Source: a virus. From it: 42,701 nt of DNA. The position numbers and the translations under genes are program-made. The DNA lies in the IMG/VR virus record IMGVR_UViG_3300025889_000238, positions 1-42,701 of that record, one strand, 5' to 3'. Each line of letters starts with the position of its first letter. Position 1 is the stretch's first letter. Shown here one piece after another: positions 1 to 7,282 of this stretch. The notes under the pieces were generated by a model. That model saw nothing but the letters and a program-made list of their open reading frames with translations, was not told the origin of the DNA and did no database searches.

Positions 1-37
1 CCAAGGGCTACATTAATCAAATTAAAGTAGTAAAATA

Positions 38-178
38 ATGGGTTATTGGAGTGACAAATGCTTTACTTGTTGGTTTACTGCAGCGCTTATAGCTATAGTA
101 GCATTAACAACTAAGACAATAGTGAAAGATAAAAAACGTAAACAAAGATATAAAACAGAAGAGGTAAAAAAGAAATGA
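38..178 (+). CDS. Small membrane protein (46 aa)
   Basis: An ATG at 38 opens a 46-codon frame that ends in an ATGA overlap with the next gene (TGA at 176-178, next ATG at 175). After a short polar N-terminus there is one hydrophobic segment (about residues 9-25, ending ALIAIVAL), followed by a strongly basic tail rich in Lys and Arg. This predicts a single-pass inner-membrane peptide with a cytoplasmic basic tail. I do not recognise the family. The overlap with a convincing gene and the clear membrane/basic layout argue that it is real. It is the first gene of the visible left block, where phages often place small host-takeover proteins, but no function can be assigned. Confidence 0.55.
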   Translation: MGYWSDKCFTCWFTAALIAIVALTTKTIVKDKKRKQRYKTEEVKKK

Positions 179-630
179 ATATATTTTATTTAGATGAGTG
201 TCCTATTAAAGCGGCAGAAAGACAGTATAATAAACATGTAGTAAAGATGGTATTAGAGTCAGCTCAAATGCTATGTACAGCGCATCACTACTATGGAAAT
301 CATGATGTACCATATAGAGTTGCACATCTTAATCATCCAAGTACTAAGTGGGTTAGGCAATCAGCAGATCATTATGAATGGTTGTATATACACATGCTAG
401 CACTCGGCAATGAGTACAAAAACAGGTATAATAAAGAGCATTTAGTTATAACAAAATGCAAAGACGTGTTGCATAAGTTACCTCCAAAAATACCTAAGAG
501 AGGTTTTAAACAACCTCCACAATGTATGCCTGATGAATACAAAGATCACGATAGTGTAATTGCATATTGGAATTATTATATTGGTGATAAGTATAGTGTA
601 GCAGGTAAGAATGAATATATTTATAAGTAA
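175..630 (+). CDS. Conserved phage protein of unknown function (151 aa)
   Basis: The protein begins MNIFYLDECPIKAAE and continues with KHVVKMVLESAQMLCTAHH. I recognise this N-terminal pattern (MNIF-LDEDP..AA...CDKHVVKM..E.AQ.L) from many marine and T4-like phage genomes, where it is usually left as hypothetical. Conserved features are the KHVVKM segment, a His pair after AQML, an HPSTKWVR motif near residue 54, a Trp/Tyr-rich centre and an aromatic C-terminus (YWNYYIGDKY). The His/Cys/Asp-rich N-terminus could bind a metal or nucleic acid, which is inference only. It overlaps the small membrane gene upstream by ATGA. A link to T4 endonuclease V was considered because both end in aromatic residues, but the rest does not match. 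Confidence 0.8.
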   Translation: MNIFYLDECPIKAAERQYNKHVVKMVLESAQMLCTAHHYYGNHDVPYRVAHLNHPSTKWVRQSADHYEWLYIHMLALGNEYKNRYNKEHLVITKCKDVLHKLPPKIPKRGFKQPPQCMPDEYKDHDSVIAYWNYYIGDKYSVAGKNEYIYK

Positions 631-636
631 AACAAG

Positions 637-652
637 GGCTATGACAATAGCC
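637..652 (+). other. Small hairpin in the gap before the HTH gene
   Basis: A perfect 6-bp inverted repeat (GGCTAT, loop GACA, ATAGCC) lies in the 48-base gap between the first conserved gene and the HTH gene. No T-run follows, so it is a poor terminator. The AT-rich stretch after it contains GATATAATTA, which could act as a -10 box, then AAGGGG about 7 bases before the ATG at 679. This is one of the few places in the left block with SD-like purines. Its role is uncertain. Confidence 0.25.
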
Positions 653-678
653 TATAAGATATAATTAGTAAGGGGCTT

Positions 679-1293
679 ATGTCACATGAAAGAAATATTA
701 AGTGGTTGCATGATAGGAGGATAATTACTAGATGTTATCCTTGGTCTGATAAGCCTAGCTCTGAAACAGATGTGTATTGGTTTTATCAAAATGGTACATA
801 CCAATGCTACACATTGTTTGCAAGCAAAGCTAAAATAACTACATACAAATCTCTTAAGTGGCATTTCTTAGCGTTACAATTCTTAAATGAAGGTATCGAT
901 GAGCAAGATCTTATTAATGTGTTTAAGTTTATAGCTGATAAAGAAAACGGATTTGTTACGTTTTTCATTAAGCAGTCTGTTCTAAATCATATGATCAAAG
1001 AAGTAATTAACAGCGGCATCGATCCACCAATAAACAAAATAAGAAAAGTAATATTTAAGCCTGGTATAATACTAAGTACAAATCAAAAGTTAAGTATAGT
1101 AGGCAAGCTGATTGGTAGATCTAAAGTAACGGAAGATATAATATATTCTACCATGATAGAAATAAACCACATAGGAGAAAAAATAACATTAAGTAAAATA
1201 GCACAGAACTTAAACTGTTCTGTTAGAACATTGCATAGAAATATGTCTAAACAATTAAAGCAAGAAAAAGAATCATTAAATGAGGAAATATAA
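679..1293 (+). CDS. HTH-containing putative transcription regulator (204 aa)
   Basis: The C-terminus (about residues 168-192, ITLSKIAQNLNCSVRTLHRN) has the spacing of a helix-turn-helix: Leu-Ser-Lys-Ile-Ala, a turn at Asn-Cys-Ser, and a recognition helix VRTLHRNM, followed by a charged tail. The N-terminal 150 residues hold several Trp/Tyr-rich segments and match no family I know. The gene overlaps the sigma factor gene by 14 bases, which suggests coupled translation and a joint role in switching transcription. The DNA-binding part is directly visible. Whether it activates, represses, or acts as a sigma partner or initiator protein cannot be told from sequence alone. Confidence 0.6.
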   Translation: MSHERNIKWLHDRRIITRCYPWSDKPSSETDVYWFYQNGTYQCYTLFASKAKITTYKSLKWHFLALQFLNEGIDEQDLINVFKFIADKENGFVTFFIKQSVLNHMIKEVINSGIDPPINKIRKVIFKPGIILSTNQKLSIVGKLIGRSKVTEDIIYSTMIEINHIGEKITLSKIAQNLNCSVRTLHRNMSKQLKQEKESLNEEI

Positions 1294-2038
1294 TTTACAA
1301 AACTACAACAAATACAAAGCTGATGTAGAGCAATCAATAGATAGACTACCACAGTACGAAGATAATTATCCTCTATATTCTAGAGATCAGTTAATTATTA
1401 AGTTCTTACCTTTAGTAGAGAACATTGCTAAAAAGTTTTCTACTTCGCAACAAGCTATAGGTATTCTAAGTGTGCTTGATCTAATACAGTTTGGCCACAT
1501 TGGCTTAGTTAAAGCAGTTGATAGAATAGACTGGGATGTGTTTGCTAAGTCTGAAAATAAAGAGCAAACAATGAAATCCTTCTTAACAAAGAGGATTAAA
1601 GGTGCTATACGTAGATCAATAGATATAAATCGTGGAGATATACGCATACCAGAGCACAAGCTAAATGATATACGCAAGTCTTTTGATAAAGACGAAAAGA
1701 TGGTAGCTATGTTTTTTAATTCTATATTCTTAAGTATAGATGAAAAAGATAATGAAGACTCTCCATACGATATACCTGATAACTCTGAGCCATACAACCA
1801 AGACTTACTTAATGTATACTTAAAAGGTTTATTGTTGAAACATTTAGACGATAAAGAGTATCAAGTATTAAGACTGTCTTACGGATTAGACTGTGATAAA
1901 CTGCCAGCAGTAAAGATCGCAGAAAAAATAGGTATCAAAGGAGACTCAGCTTATGTGCGTGTATCGCAGCTAAAAAGGCAAGCAGTAAACAAGTTAATCG
2001 AACGAGTCGACCACTCGCAAGTGCTTGATTATCTTTAA
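1280..2038 (+). CDS. Sigma-70 family RNA polymerase sigma factor (252 aa)
   Basis: Region 2 is recognisable at about residues 35-85: LVENIAKKF, then DLIQFGHIGLVKAVDRID, which matches the core-binding helix DL.Q.G..GL..A...FD of sigma-70 proteins, followed by a basic segment (KRIKGAIRRSIDINRG) placed like region 2.4/3.0. Region 4 is at the C-terminus: LDDKEYQVLRLSYGLDCDK, then an HTH (AVKIAEKIGIKGDSAYVRVSQLKRQA). An acidic linker separates them. It should bind host core RNA polymerase and direct it to phage promoters, most likely the late block, because no phage RNA polymerase is visible. The start at 1280 lies inside the upstream gene. Confidence 0.85.
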   Translation: MRKYNLQNYNKYKADVEQSIDRLPQYEDNYPLYSRDQLIIKFLPLVENIAKKFSTSQQAIGILSVLDLIQFGHIGLVKAVDRIDWDVFAKSENKEQTMKSFLTKRIKGAIRRSIDINRGDIRIPEHKLNDIRKSFDKDEKMVAMFFNSIFLSIDEKDNEDSPYDIPDNSEPYNQDLLNVYLKGLLLKHLDDKEYQVLRLSYGLDCDKLPAVKIAEKIGIKGDSAYVRVSQLKRQAVNKLIERVDHSQVLDYL

Positions 2039-2097
2039 ATTAGATATTAAATAAATTAAATTATGTGTAATTATATAAGTACAAACCAACAACACCA

Positions 2098-2628
2098 ATG
2101 ACATTAAACGAAAAGTTAATTGAGATCCAAACTAGATTCAAATCTAAGAAATCTAGATTTAATTCCTTCGGCAAATACCATTTCAGATCAGCCGAAGACA
2201 TTCTTGAAGCAATAAAGCCCTTTTTAAAGGAGTTAGGAGTAACAGTTATTATCAATGAAGATTTGATAACTGAAGGCTACAGTCAATCACCAATCATTAA
2301 AACTACTGCGTCATTAAACGACGGCGAGTTTAGCATAACAGCTCAAGCTATAGTTGGAGTAGACATGATGCAAAAAGGTATGCAAGTACCACAGCAGTTT
2401 GGTTCGGCTTCTAGCTATGGTAAAAAGTATGCTTTAGGCAATCTGTTCTTGATTGATGATACACAGGACAGTGACGCAACAAACAATCATCAAAAAGAAG
2501 AAGCAACACCTGAGGTTATGAAAAAAGCTACAGCTTATATAGAATCAGGAGGTACACTCGAAAAGATAAAGAGTAAGTACAAGCTTTCAGCTGCACAGCA
2601 AGCAGCACTTGAAACACTAAATGGATAA
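2098..2628 (+). CDS. ERF-family single-strand annealing recombinase (176 aa)
   Basis: The core of the ERF superfamily is visible: an N-terminal helix with a conserved YHFRSAEDILEAIKP, the strand GVTVIINED, and the signature QQFGSASSYGKKYALGNLF followed by DDTQDSDA. A charged linker and a short helical tail (KSKYKLSAAQQAALETL) follow. ERF proteins anneal complementary single strands during phage recombination and repair. The next gene encodes the partner exonuclease and overlaps by 8 bases, giving the classic two-component recombination pair. The 59-base gap before it is A/T-rich with no SD; the leader ACAACACCA directly precedes ATG. The length is typical of small phage ERF proteins. Confidence 0.88.
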   Translation: MTLNEKLIEIQTRFKSKKSRFNSFGKYHFRSAEDILEAIKPFLKELGVTVIINEDLITEGYSQSPIIKTTASLNDGEFSITAQAIVGVDMMQKGMQVPQQFGSASSYGKKYALGNLFLIDDTQDSDATNNHQKEEATPEVMKKATAYIESGGTLEKIKSKYKLSAAQQAALETLNG

Positions 2629-3352
2629 AAATGAGATAATAGAAAAACTCAGGGACGATGTGAATTATTACGGAGAGTATGGTAAGAAGTACCTCAGTAA
2701 TAGTGATATCAAAACCCTACTAAATAATCCTTTAGCGCTAGGGGAGCCTAGCAAGCCTAATCCAGCGTTCCTTGTTGGCGGCTACTTTCACACTGCAATA
2801 CTTGAACCTGACAAGTTGAAGAAATACAAAGTGATACAGTCAAAGACAAGGAACTCTAAGGCTTATAAAGAGATGTCTGGTGGAGAATTATGTTTGCTAC
2901 AACAAGAAGTTGACAGCATAGAGTTACTGACTGATACAGTAATGAGTAACCAAATATGCTATGACTTGATAAGATCAGGAGACGTAATATACGAGCAACC
3001 AGGCGTTATGGAAATAGAAGGCGTAATGTGGAAAGGTAAAGCAGATATAATCAATCACAGTGAACAACTGATTGTAGATCTGAAAACAACTAACGACATA
3101 CACGCATTTAAAAACTCTGCATGGAAATACAATTATGACAGTCAAGCATACATATATAGTAAACTGTTTGGATACGATATGATATTTATAGCTATCGATA
3201 AAAACACTAAACAAATAGGTATATTCGATTGTTCAAGCGACTTCCTACAGAGAGGCTTAAACAAAGTACAAAGAGCAGTTGAAGTCTACAACTTGTTTTA
3301 TAACACAGAAGGCTTCGATGCTAAACAATACTTTATAAACAAAACACTTTAA
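2621..3352 (+). CDS. PD-(D/E)XK exonuclease, RecE/Cas4-like (243 aa)
   Basis: The catalytic PD-(D/E)XK pattern is visible as Asp142 (in WKGKADII) and Asp153-x-Lys155 (in IVDLKTT), followed by a helix with the conserved Q of motif III (YNYDSQAYIYSKL). An upstream GGYFHTAILEPD segment matches the conserved G...H...L.P of the RecE-like/DUF3799 nucleases. The enzyme is expected to resect double-stranded DNA ends so that the ERF protein encoded just upstream (8-base overlap) can anneal the exposed strands. Length and domain layout fit a single-domain phage exonuclease. An alternative reading as a Cas4-type nuclease is less likely because no four-Cys iron-sulfur cluster is present. Confidence 0.82.
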   Translation: MDKNEIIEKLRDDVNYYGEYGKKYLSNSDIKTLLNNPLALGEPSKPNPAFLVGGYFHTAILEPDKLKKYKVIQSKTRNSKAYKEMSGGELCLLQQEVDSIELLTDTVMSNQICYDLIRSGDVIYEQPGVMEIEGVMWKGKADIINHSEQLIVDLKTTNDIHAFKNSAWKYNYDSQAYIYSKLFGYDMIFIAIDKNTKQIGIFDCSSDFLQRGLNKVQRAVEVYNLFYNTEGFDAKQYFINKTL

Positions 3353-3387
3353 CAAATAAAATACGAAACCAAATCGATAATATTAAT

Positions 3388-3573
3388 ATGAAATTTAAAT
3401 TTAAAAAATCAAAACCATTAACCAGAACATGTACCGTAACCGGTATTGTAGCAAACCAAGATGAATTTTATCCTAAGCAAACCCATTTAAGAGCTGTAGA
3501 TAATATACGGCGTAACACTAGCGTTACTAAAGAGCAGCTTAAGTATATGTTTAGACAAATTAACAACTTATAA
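3388..3573 (+). CDS. Small basic protein of unknown function (61 aa)
   Basis: This 61-aa frame begins MKFKFKKSKPLTRTCTVTG, has a central Cys and a PKQTHLRAVDNIRRN segment, and ends in a helical KEQLKYMFRQINNL. It is basic throughout, suggesting nucleic acid or ribosome contact, but I do not recognise the family. It sits between the exonuclease and the SSB-like gene, two bases from the latter, in a block devoted to recombination and replication. The upstream leader (ATAATATTAAT before ATG) has no Shine-Dalgarno sequence. No other start or competing frame is plausible here. Confidence 0.6.
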   Translation: MKFKFKKSKPLTRTCTVTGIVANQDEFYPKQTHLRAVDNIRRNTSVTKEQLKYMFRQINNL

Positions 3574-3575
3574 TA

Positions 3576-3890
3576 ATGGCAAGTATAATAGCAACAAGTA
3601 TTGATCTTAACAAAATTCCAAAAGATAAGATCATCAACGGTAAAAAAGGTAAGTATTTACCTATCACGATCACATTAAACGACGAGCCAGATCAATTTGG
3701 TAACTCTGGCCCAGTCATTGTACAACAAACCAAAGAAGAGCGTGACGCTAAGTCTGAAAAGGTTTACCTTGGAAATGTCAAGGTAGTGTGGACAAACGGT
3801 ACAAACGTTGAACCTGCTCCGCGTGATGGTCAACCCATGCAGCAGTCAGCTCCAGCCCCATCAGTTGTCGACGACGACCTACCATTCTAA
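3576..3890 (+). CDS. SSB-like single-stranded DNA-binding protein (104 aa)
   Basis: The protein is a short beta-rich domain (residues 1-75: KGKYLPITITLND, KVYLGNVKVVW) followed by a disordered Pro/Gln/Ala linker and the terminal sequence VVDDDLPF. An acidic tail ending in D-D-(D/I)-(L/I)-P-F is the hallmark of bacterial and phage SSB proteins and is the docking site for partner enzymes. The position between the recombination pair and the primase-helicase is also what is expected of an SSB. The OB-fold itself is inferred, since the body does not match E. coli SSB closely and is shorter. It should coat ssDNA during replication and recombination. Confidence 0.68.
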   Translation: MASIIATSIDLNKIPKDKIINGKKGKYLPITITLNDEPDQFGNSGPVIVQQTKEERDAKSEKVYLGNVKVVWTNGTNVEPAPRDGQPMQQSAPAPSVVDDDLPF

Positions 3891-3899
3891 TTAAATTAA

Positions 3900-5612
3900 A
3901 TGCAAGAAACAGAGATCAATGGATTCTTGATTGATGAATTCAATCAGTACAGCTTAGATACAAAGAAGACTCAAGGCATTTGTCCTCTTTGTTCACATGA
4001 TAGGCAACCCAAGAATCAGAAAGCACAATGTGCTTCTTACGATTGGGAACGTGGTCTCGGAACTTGTCACAACTGTAACACCACTTTTCAACTACATACT
4101 TACCAACGTAAGGGTTCTAGCGAAAGAGTTTATGTACGCCCTCAAGTACCATTGCAAACTAATAGACCTGATAACCCTAAAGTATTCAAGTGGTTTGAAA
4201 CAAGAGGCATATCTCAGAATACTCTCGAAGACTTAAAAATCACCGAGAGTTCTGAGTTCATGCCGCAGACCGGCAAAACCGAGAACACCATCAACTTTAA
4301 TTATTATATGGGTGATCAACTCATAAATATTAAATACAGAGATGGTCGTAAAAACTTCAAGCTGTACAAAGGTGCTGAGAAAGTATTCTATAATATAAAT
4401 AGCATAGTAGGTTATGACTCTTGTATTATAGTCGAAGGCGAAATGGATGTTCTAGCTTTGCATGAAGCTGGCATTAAAAATGCTATATCAGTACCTAACG
4501 GCGCGACTCTAACAAACAACAATCTGGATTACTTAGATAATTGTATTGATTATTTCGAAGACAAAGAAAAAATAATCTTAGCATTAGATAAAGATGAACC
4601 AGGTCAAATGTTACAGCAAGAGTTTGTTAGAAGACTCGGTGCAGAAAATTGTTTTATAGTAGACTTTGACGATTGCAAAGATGCCAATGAGTTTTTAGTT
4701 AAGCACGGCAAAGAAAAACTAAAAGATACAATTAATAAAGCAAGACCATATCCACTAGAAAACGTTACAACGTTTAAAGATATAGAGGGTGAGGTTACAG
4801 AGTTTGTAAAGCACGGTTTTAAACCTGGCTTTCAAGTAGGTCTAGACAACTTTGATCAGATATTTTCAACATATACTGGTCAATTTATTACGGTAACCGG
4901 TGTTCCATCGTCTGGTAAGTCAGACTTTGTAGATCAAATGGTTGTTGGTTATAACCAAAAGTATGGATGGAAGACTGCATTTGCGTCTCCTGAAAACCAA
5001 CCAACGTATCTACATGCACATAAGCTAATGCGTAAAGTATGGGGTGACATGCCTAGTATAAACGATATTGGTGGAAACAAATGGACAGAGGTTGCTGAGC
5101 ATGTTAATGATAGTTTCTTTTTCATTGACATGGACAAGTATGACTTAGACTCGGTACTCAAAAAGGGTGCCGAGCTAGTCAAACGTAAAGGTATTAAATG
5201 CCTTGTTATTGATCCTTATAATAAAGTAAGAGACATAAACGCAGCATCAGATGATGTGAACCGTTATACAATGGATTACTTAATGAAGATCGAAACGTTT
5301 GCTAAGAAGTACGATGCTTTAGTATTCATAGTAGCACATCCAACAAAAATGATGAAGAACCAAAACGGCAAGATTGAAGAGCCTACGATGTACAACATCA
5401 AGGGTGGCGGCGAATGGTATGATGCTAGTTACCATGGGTTATTAGTCCACAGAGACTACGAAGCTAAGAACACTAAAGTAAAAGTATTGAAGGTTAAGTT
5501 CCAGAACCTTGGTGAAAACGGTGCTGAAGCATTCTTCACGTGGGAACCTAAGTCTGGAAGATTTGTACCACAAGCTAATATAATGGAAGAAGACTCGTTG
5601 CCATGGGAGTAA
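3900..5612 (+). CDS. Bifunctional DNA primase-helicase, T7 gp4-like (570 aa)
   Basis: The domain order is that of T7 gp4. An N-terminal zinc ribbon has Cys28-x2-Cys31 and Cys56-x2-Cys59. The TOPRIM primase core follows, with IIVEGEMDVLALHEAG near residue 177 (catalytic Glu) and LALDKDEPG near 230 (D-x-D type). The C-terminal RecA/DnaB-type helicase has a Walker A, GVPSSGKSDF near residue 335, a Walker B-like LVIDPYNK, and the conserved FIVAHPTKM motif. It would unwind the fork as a hexamer and lay primers. No DNA polymerase is seen in this window, so polymerase must be outside it or supplied by the host. The start has the leader AATTAAATTAA, without SD. Confidence 0.92.
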   Translation: MQETEINGFLIDEFNQYSLDTKKTQGICPLCSHDRQPKNQKAQCASYDWERGLGTCHNCNTTFQLHTYQRKGSSERVYVRPQVPLQTNRPDNPKVFKWFETRGISQNTLEDLKITESSEFMPQTGKTENTINFNYYMGDQLINIKYRDGRKNFKLYKGAEKVFYNINSIVGYDSCIIVEGEMDVLALHEAGIKNAISVPNGATLTNNNLDYLDNCIDYFEDKEKIILALDKDEPGQMLQQEFVRRLGAENCFIVDFDDCKDANEFLVKHGKEKLKDTINKARPYPLENVTTFKDIEGEVTEFVKHGFKPGFQVGLDNFDQIFSTYTGQFITVTGVPSSGKSDFVDQMVVGYNQKYGWKTAFASPENQPTYLHAHKLMRKVWGDMPSINDIGGNKWTEVAEHVNDSFFFIDMDKYDLDSVLKKGAELVKRKGIKCLVIDPYNKVRDINAASDDVNRYTMDYLMKIETFAKKYDALVFIVAHPTKMMKNQNGKIEEPTMYNIKGGGEWYDASYHGLLVHRDYEAKNTKVKVLKVKFQNLGENGAEAFFTWEPKSGRFVPQANIMEEDSLPWE

Positions 5613-5881
5613 ATAAAAATATACAGCAATATACAATGTCAGATGAAGAATTAAAAGCTTCTGCTTGGTGTGTTCGAAACAAGATATGTATTACTGCAAG
5701 AGAGTCTGGATATAGAACCAATAGATATTATATTGATATAGAAAAAGGAGACTATCCTAATCGAGTATTAATAGGTTCAACTAAAGAGACTTATAAATTT
5801 CCAGAGCAACAGAAAAAATTAGCTGAATATAAAATGTATTATTACAAGAAATATGCGGACGAAGTTCAAGAACGCAAGTGA
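5603..5881 (+). CDS. Hypothetical protein (92 aa)
   Basis: It starts 10 bases before the end of the primase-helicase gene and ends 29 bases into the TS-like gene, so it is locked between two strong genes. Features visible: a Trp/Cys segment (ASAWCVRNKICI), a Tyr/Arg-rich middle (YRTNRYYIDIEKGD) that looks like beta strands, and a helical, Tyr/Lys-rich C-terminus. I do not recognise a family. The double overlap and absence of rare codons support it as a real translated gene, perhaps an accessory to replication or nucleotide metabolism. Confidence 0.65.
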   Translation: MGVNKNIQQYTMSDEELKASAWCVRNKICITARESGYRTNRYYIDIEKGDYPNRVLIGSTKETYKFPEQQKKLAEYKMYYYKKYADEVQERK

Positions 5882-6497
5882 AGCATTTGATTATTTATAT
5901 ATCAAGATTAAAAACACTGGTATAGAATTTGATAATACTAAAGCTTTATTTAACGTAGGCTTCTATTTAAACAAACCACAAGAAACATATATAAAGTCTG
6001 GCTTTAGAAAATGGAATAAGCTATATGCACAAGCCGAATGGCAATGGTATTTATCTGGTGATAGAAAAGTTGAAACACTTGGAAACATATACGGTAAAGT
6101 TCCTGAAATATGGCAAATGATGGCTGACGAAAATGGCGAAGTTAACTCTAACTATGGTTGGCAGTGGCAAAGAGAAGACCAATTAGATAAGGTAATAGAA
6201 AAACTAAAATCAAATCCTAATACTAGACACGCTGCAATAAGTATATACGATGGTAAAGAGATAAACAAATACAGCAAAGACACGCCATGTACTTACGCAG
6301 TTCAATTCACAATCATAGATGATAAATTAAATATGTCTGTGTATATGAGGTCTAATGACTTATGGTTTGGCTTTTGTAATGACCAATACCAATTTAGCAT
6401 GCTGCAGCAAGGAGTTGCAGAAGAGCTAGGCATAGAAGTCGGATGGTACTATCATCACGCTCACAACATGCATTTATATAAAGACAAAATAAAATAA
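5853..6497 (+). CDS. Thymidylate synthase-fold enzyme, probable dCMP hydroxymethylase (214 aa)
   Basis: The thymidylate synthase superfamily is clear: IWQMMADENGE and NSNYGWQW, the nucleophile Cys146 in DTPC, the phosphate-binding Arg166-Ser167-x-Asp169, and His207-x-Tyr209. These residue numbers coincide with E. coli ThyA. Position 177, which is Asn in thymidylate synthases and selects uracil, is Asp here (GFCND). An Asp at this place is the known hallmark of dCMP hydroxymethylase (T4 gp42 Asp179) and of engineered TS variants that prefer dCMP. I infer use of dCMP and formaldehyde-donating folate to make hydroxymethyl-dCMP. The protein is about 50 residues shorter at the C-terminus than ThyA and has His instead of the second Arg of the Arg126-Arg127 pair. 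The alternative is a divergent dTMP synthase. Confidence 0.8.
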   Translation: MRTKFKNASEAFDYLYIKIKNTGIEFDNTKALFNVGFYLNKPQETYIKSGFRKWNKLYAQAEWQWYLSGDRKVETLGNIYGKVPEIWQMMADENGEVNSNYGWQWQREDQLDKVIEKLKSNPNTRHAAISIYDGKEINKYSKDTPCTYAVQFTIIDDKLNMSVYMRSNDLWFGFCNDQYQFSMLQQGVAEELGIEVGWYYHHAHNMHLYKDKIK

Positions 6498-7282
6498 TGT
6501 ATTATCTATATCATATACCCGGTAAAAAAATCGGAGTAACACAAAACCCAGAAAAAAGAATAACTAAAGAACAAGGCTACAAAGAAGGCGAGTACGAAGT
6601 CTTATTAAAGACAGATGACATAAACATAGTATCTGATCTTGAATTAAGACTACAGGAAAGCTTTGGCTATCGAAGAGATATGCAGCCTTACAACAAAGTG
6701 ATTAAACGAAAAATGAAAATAAACGTAACAGAACAAACCACCACATTCCCATGCCCATTAAATAAATTAAAAGGTAACTTAATGGATAATCTAGGCTTAA
6801 AATGGAAAACACAATTCGGCTTATTTAAGTTATCAGAGAGGACAATATCTTGGATCGTAGCAAATTCAAAGGTATCAATGTATAATCCAGAGCGTTGCTA
6901 CATATATAACAAAGCTTATTTCGAAGCATTTGCTCCAGACAAATACGACATCAATGGAGCTAAGTCAGTCGTTGATATGCCTAAGCCTGCTATCTTTGAT
7001 GCAATCAGGATGTGGGCAGAAGAACGAGGTATATATGATAAAGGCGATGCCAAGACACAATATGTAAAGTTAGCTGAAGAGTTTGGCGAGCTTGCTAAAG
7101 CTCTATTAAAAGATGATCAACCAGAAATTATTGATGCTATCGGTGATATGGTTGTCGTGCTCACTAACTTAGCACATCAACGTGGTGTAAACATTGAGGC
7201 TTGTATTCAATCAGCTTATGATGTTATTAGTAAAAGAAAAGGTAAGATGGTTAACGGAACATTTGTAAAAGATGAAGACTAA
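6497..7282 (+). CDS. GIY-YIG-like nuclease domain fused to MazG-type NTP pyrophosphohydrolase (261 aa)
   Basis: The N-terminus (residues 1-75) reads MYYLYHIPGKKIGVTQNPEK, a GIY-YIG-like start (YLY...KIGVT.N...R), followed near residue 52 by DLELRLQESFGY carrying the Glu expected for metal binding. A middle segment (about 76-150: TTTFPCPLNKLKGNLMDN, PERCYIYNK) is one I recall accompanying this N-terminus in marine phages. The C-terminus (about 165-255) is MazG-like: KLAEEFGELAKALLKDD and DAIGDMVVVLTNLA, giving the E-x-x-E...D metal-binding pattern. MazG enzymes convert dNTPs or alarmones to monophosphates, so it could feed dCMP to the TS-like enzyme immediately upstream (start overlaps the previous stop). 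The joining of nuclease and pyrophosphohydrolase is unusual. Confidence 0.75.
   Translation: MYYLYHIPGKKIGVTQNPEKRITKEQGYKEGEYEVLLKTDDINIVSDLELRLQESFGYRRDMQPYNKVIKRKMKINVTEQTTTFPCPLNKLKGNLMDNLGLKWKTQFGLFKLSERTISWIVANSKVSMYNPERCYIYNKAYFEAFAPDKYDINGAKSVVDMPKPAIFDAIRMWAEERGIYDKGDAKTQYVKLAEEFGELAKALLKDDQPEIIDAIGDMVVVLTNLAHQRGVNIEACIQSAYDVISKRKGKMVNGTFVKDED

Noticed and set aside
175-630. Possible pyrimidine dimer glycosylase (T4 endonuclease V) for the 151-aa protein.
   Set aside because: Only the aromatic C-terminus is vaguely similar; the N-terminal Thr and Arg-rich active site of endonuclease V are absent.
637-652. Hairpin before the HTH gene as an intrinsic terminator.
   Set aside because: The 6-bp stem has no T-run on either strand, so termination is unlikely; it is listed only as a hairpin.
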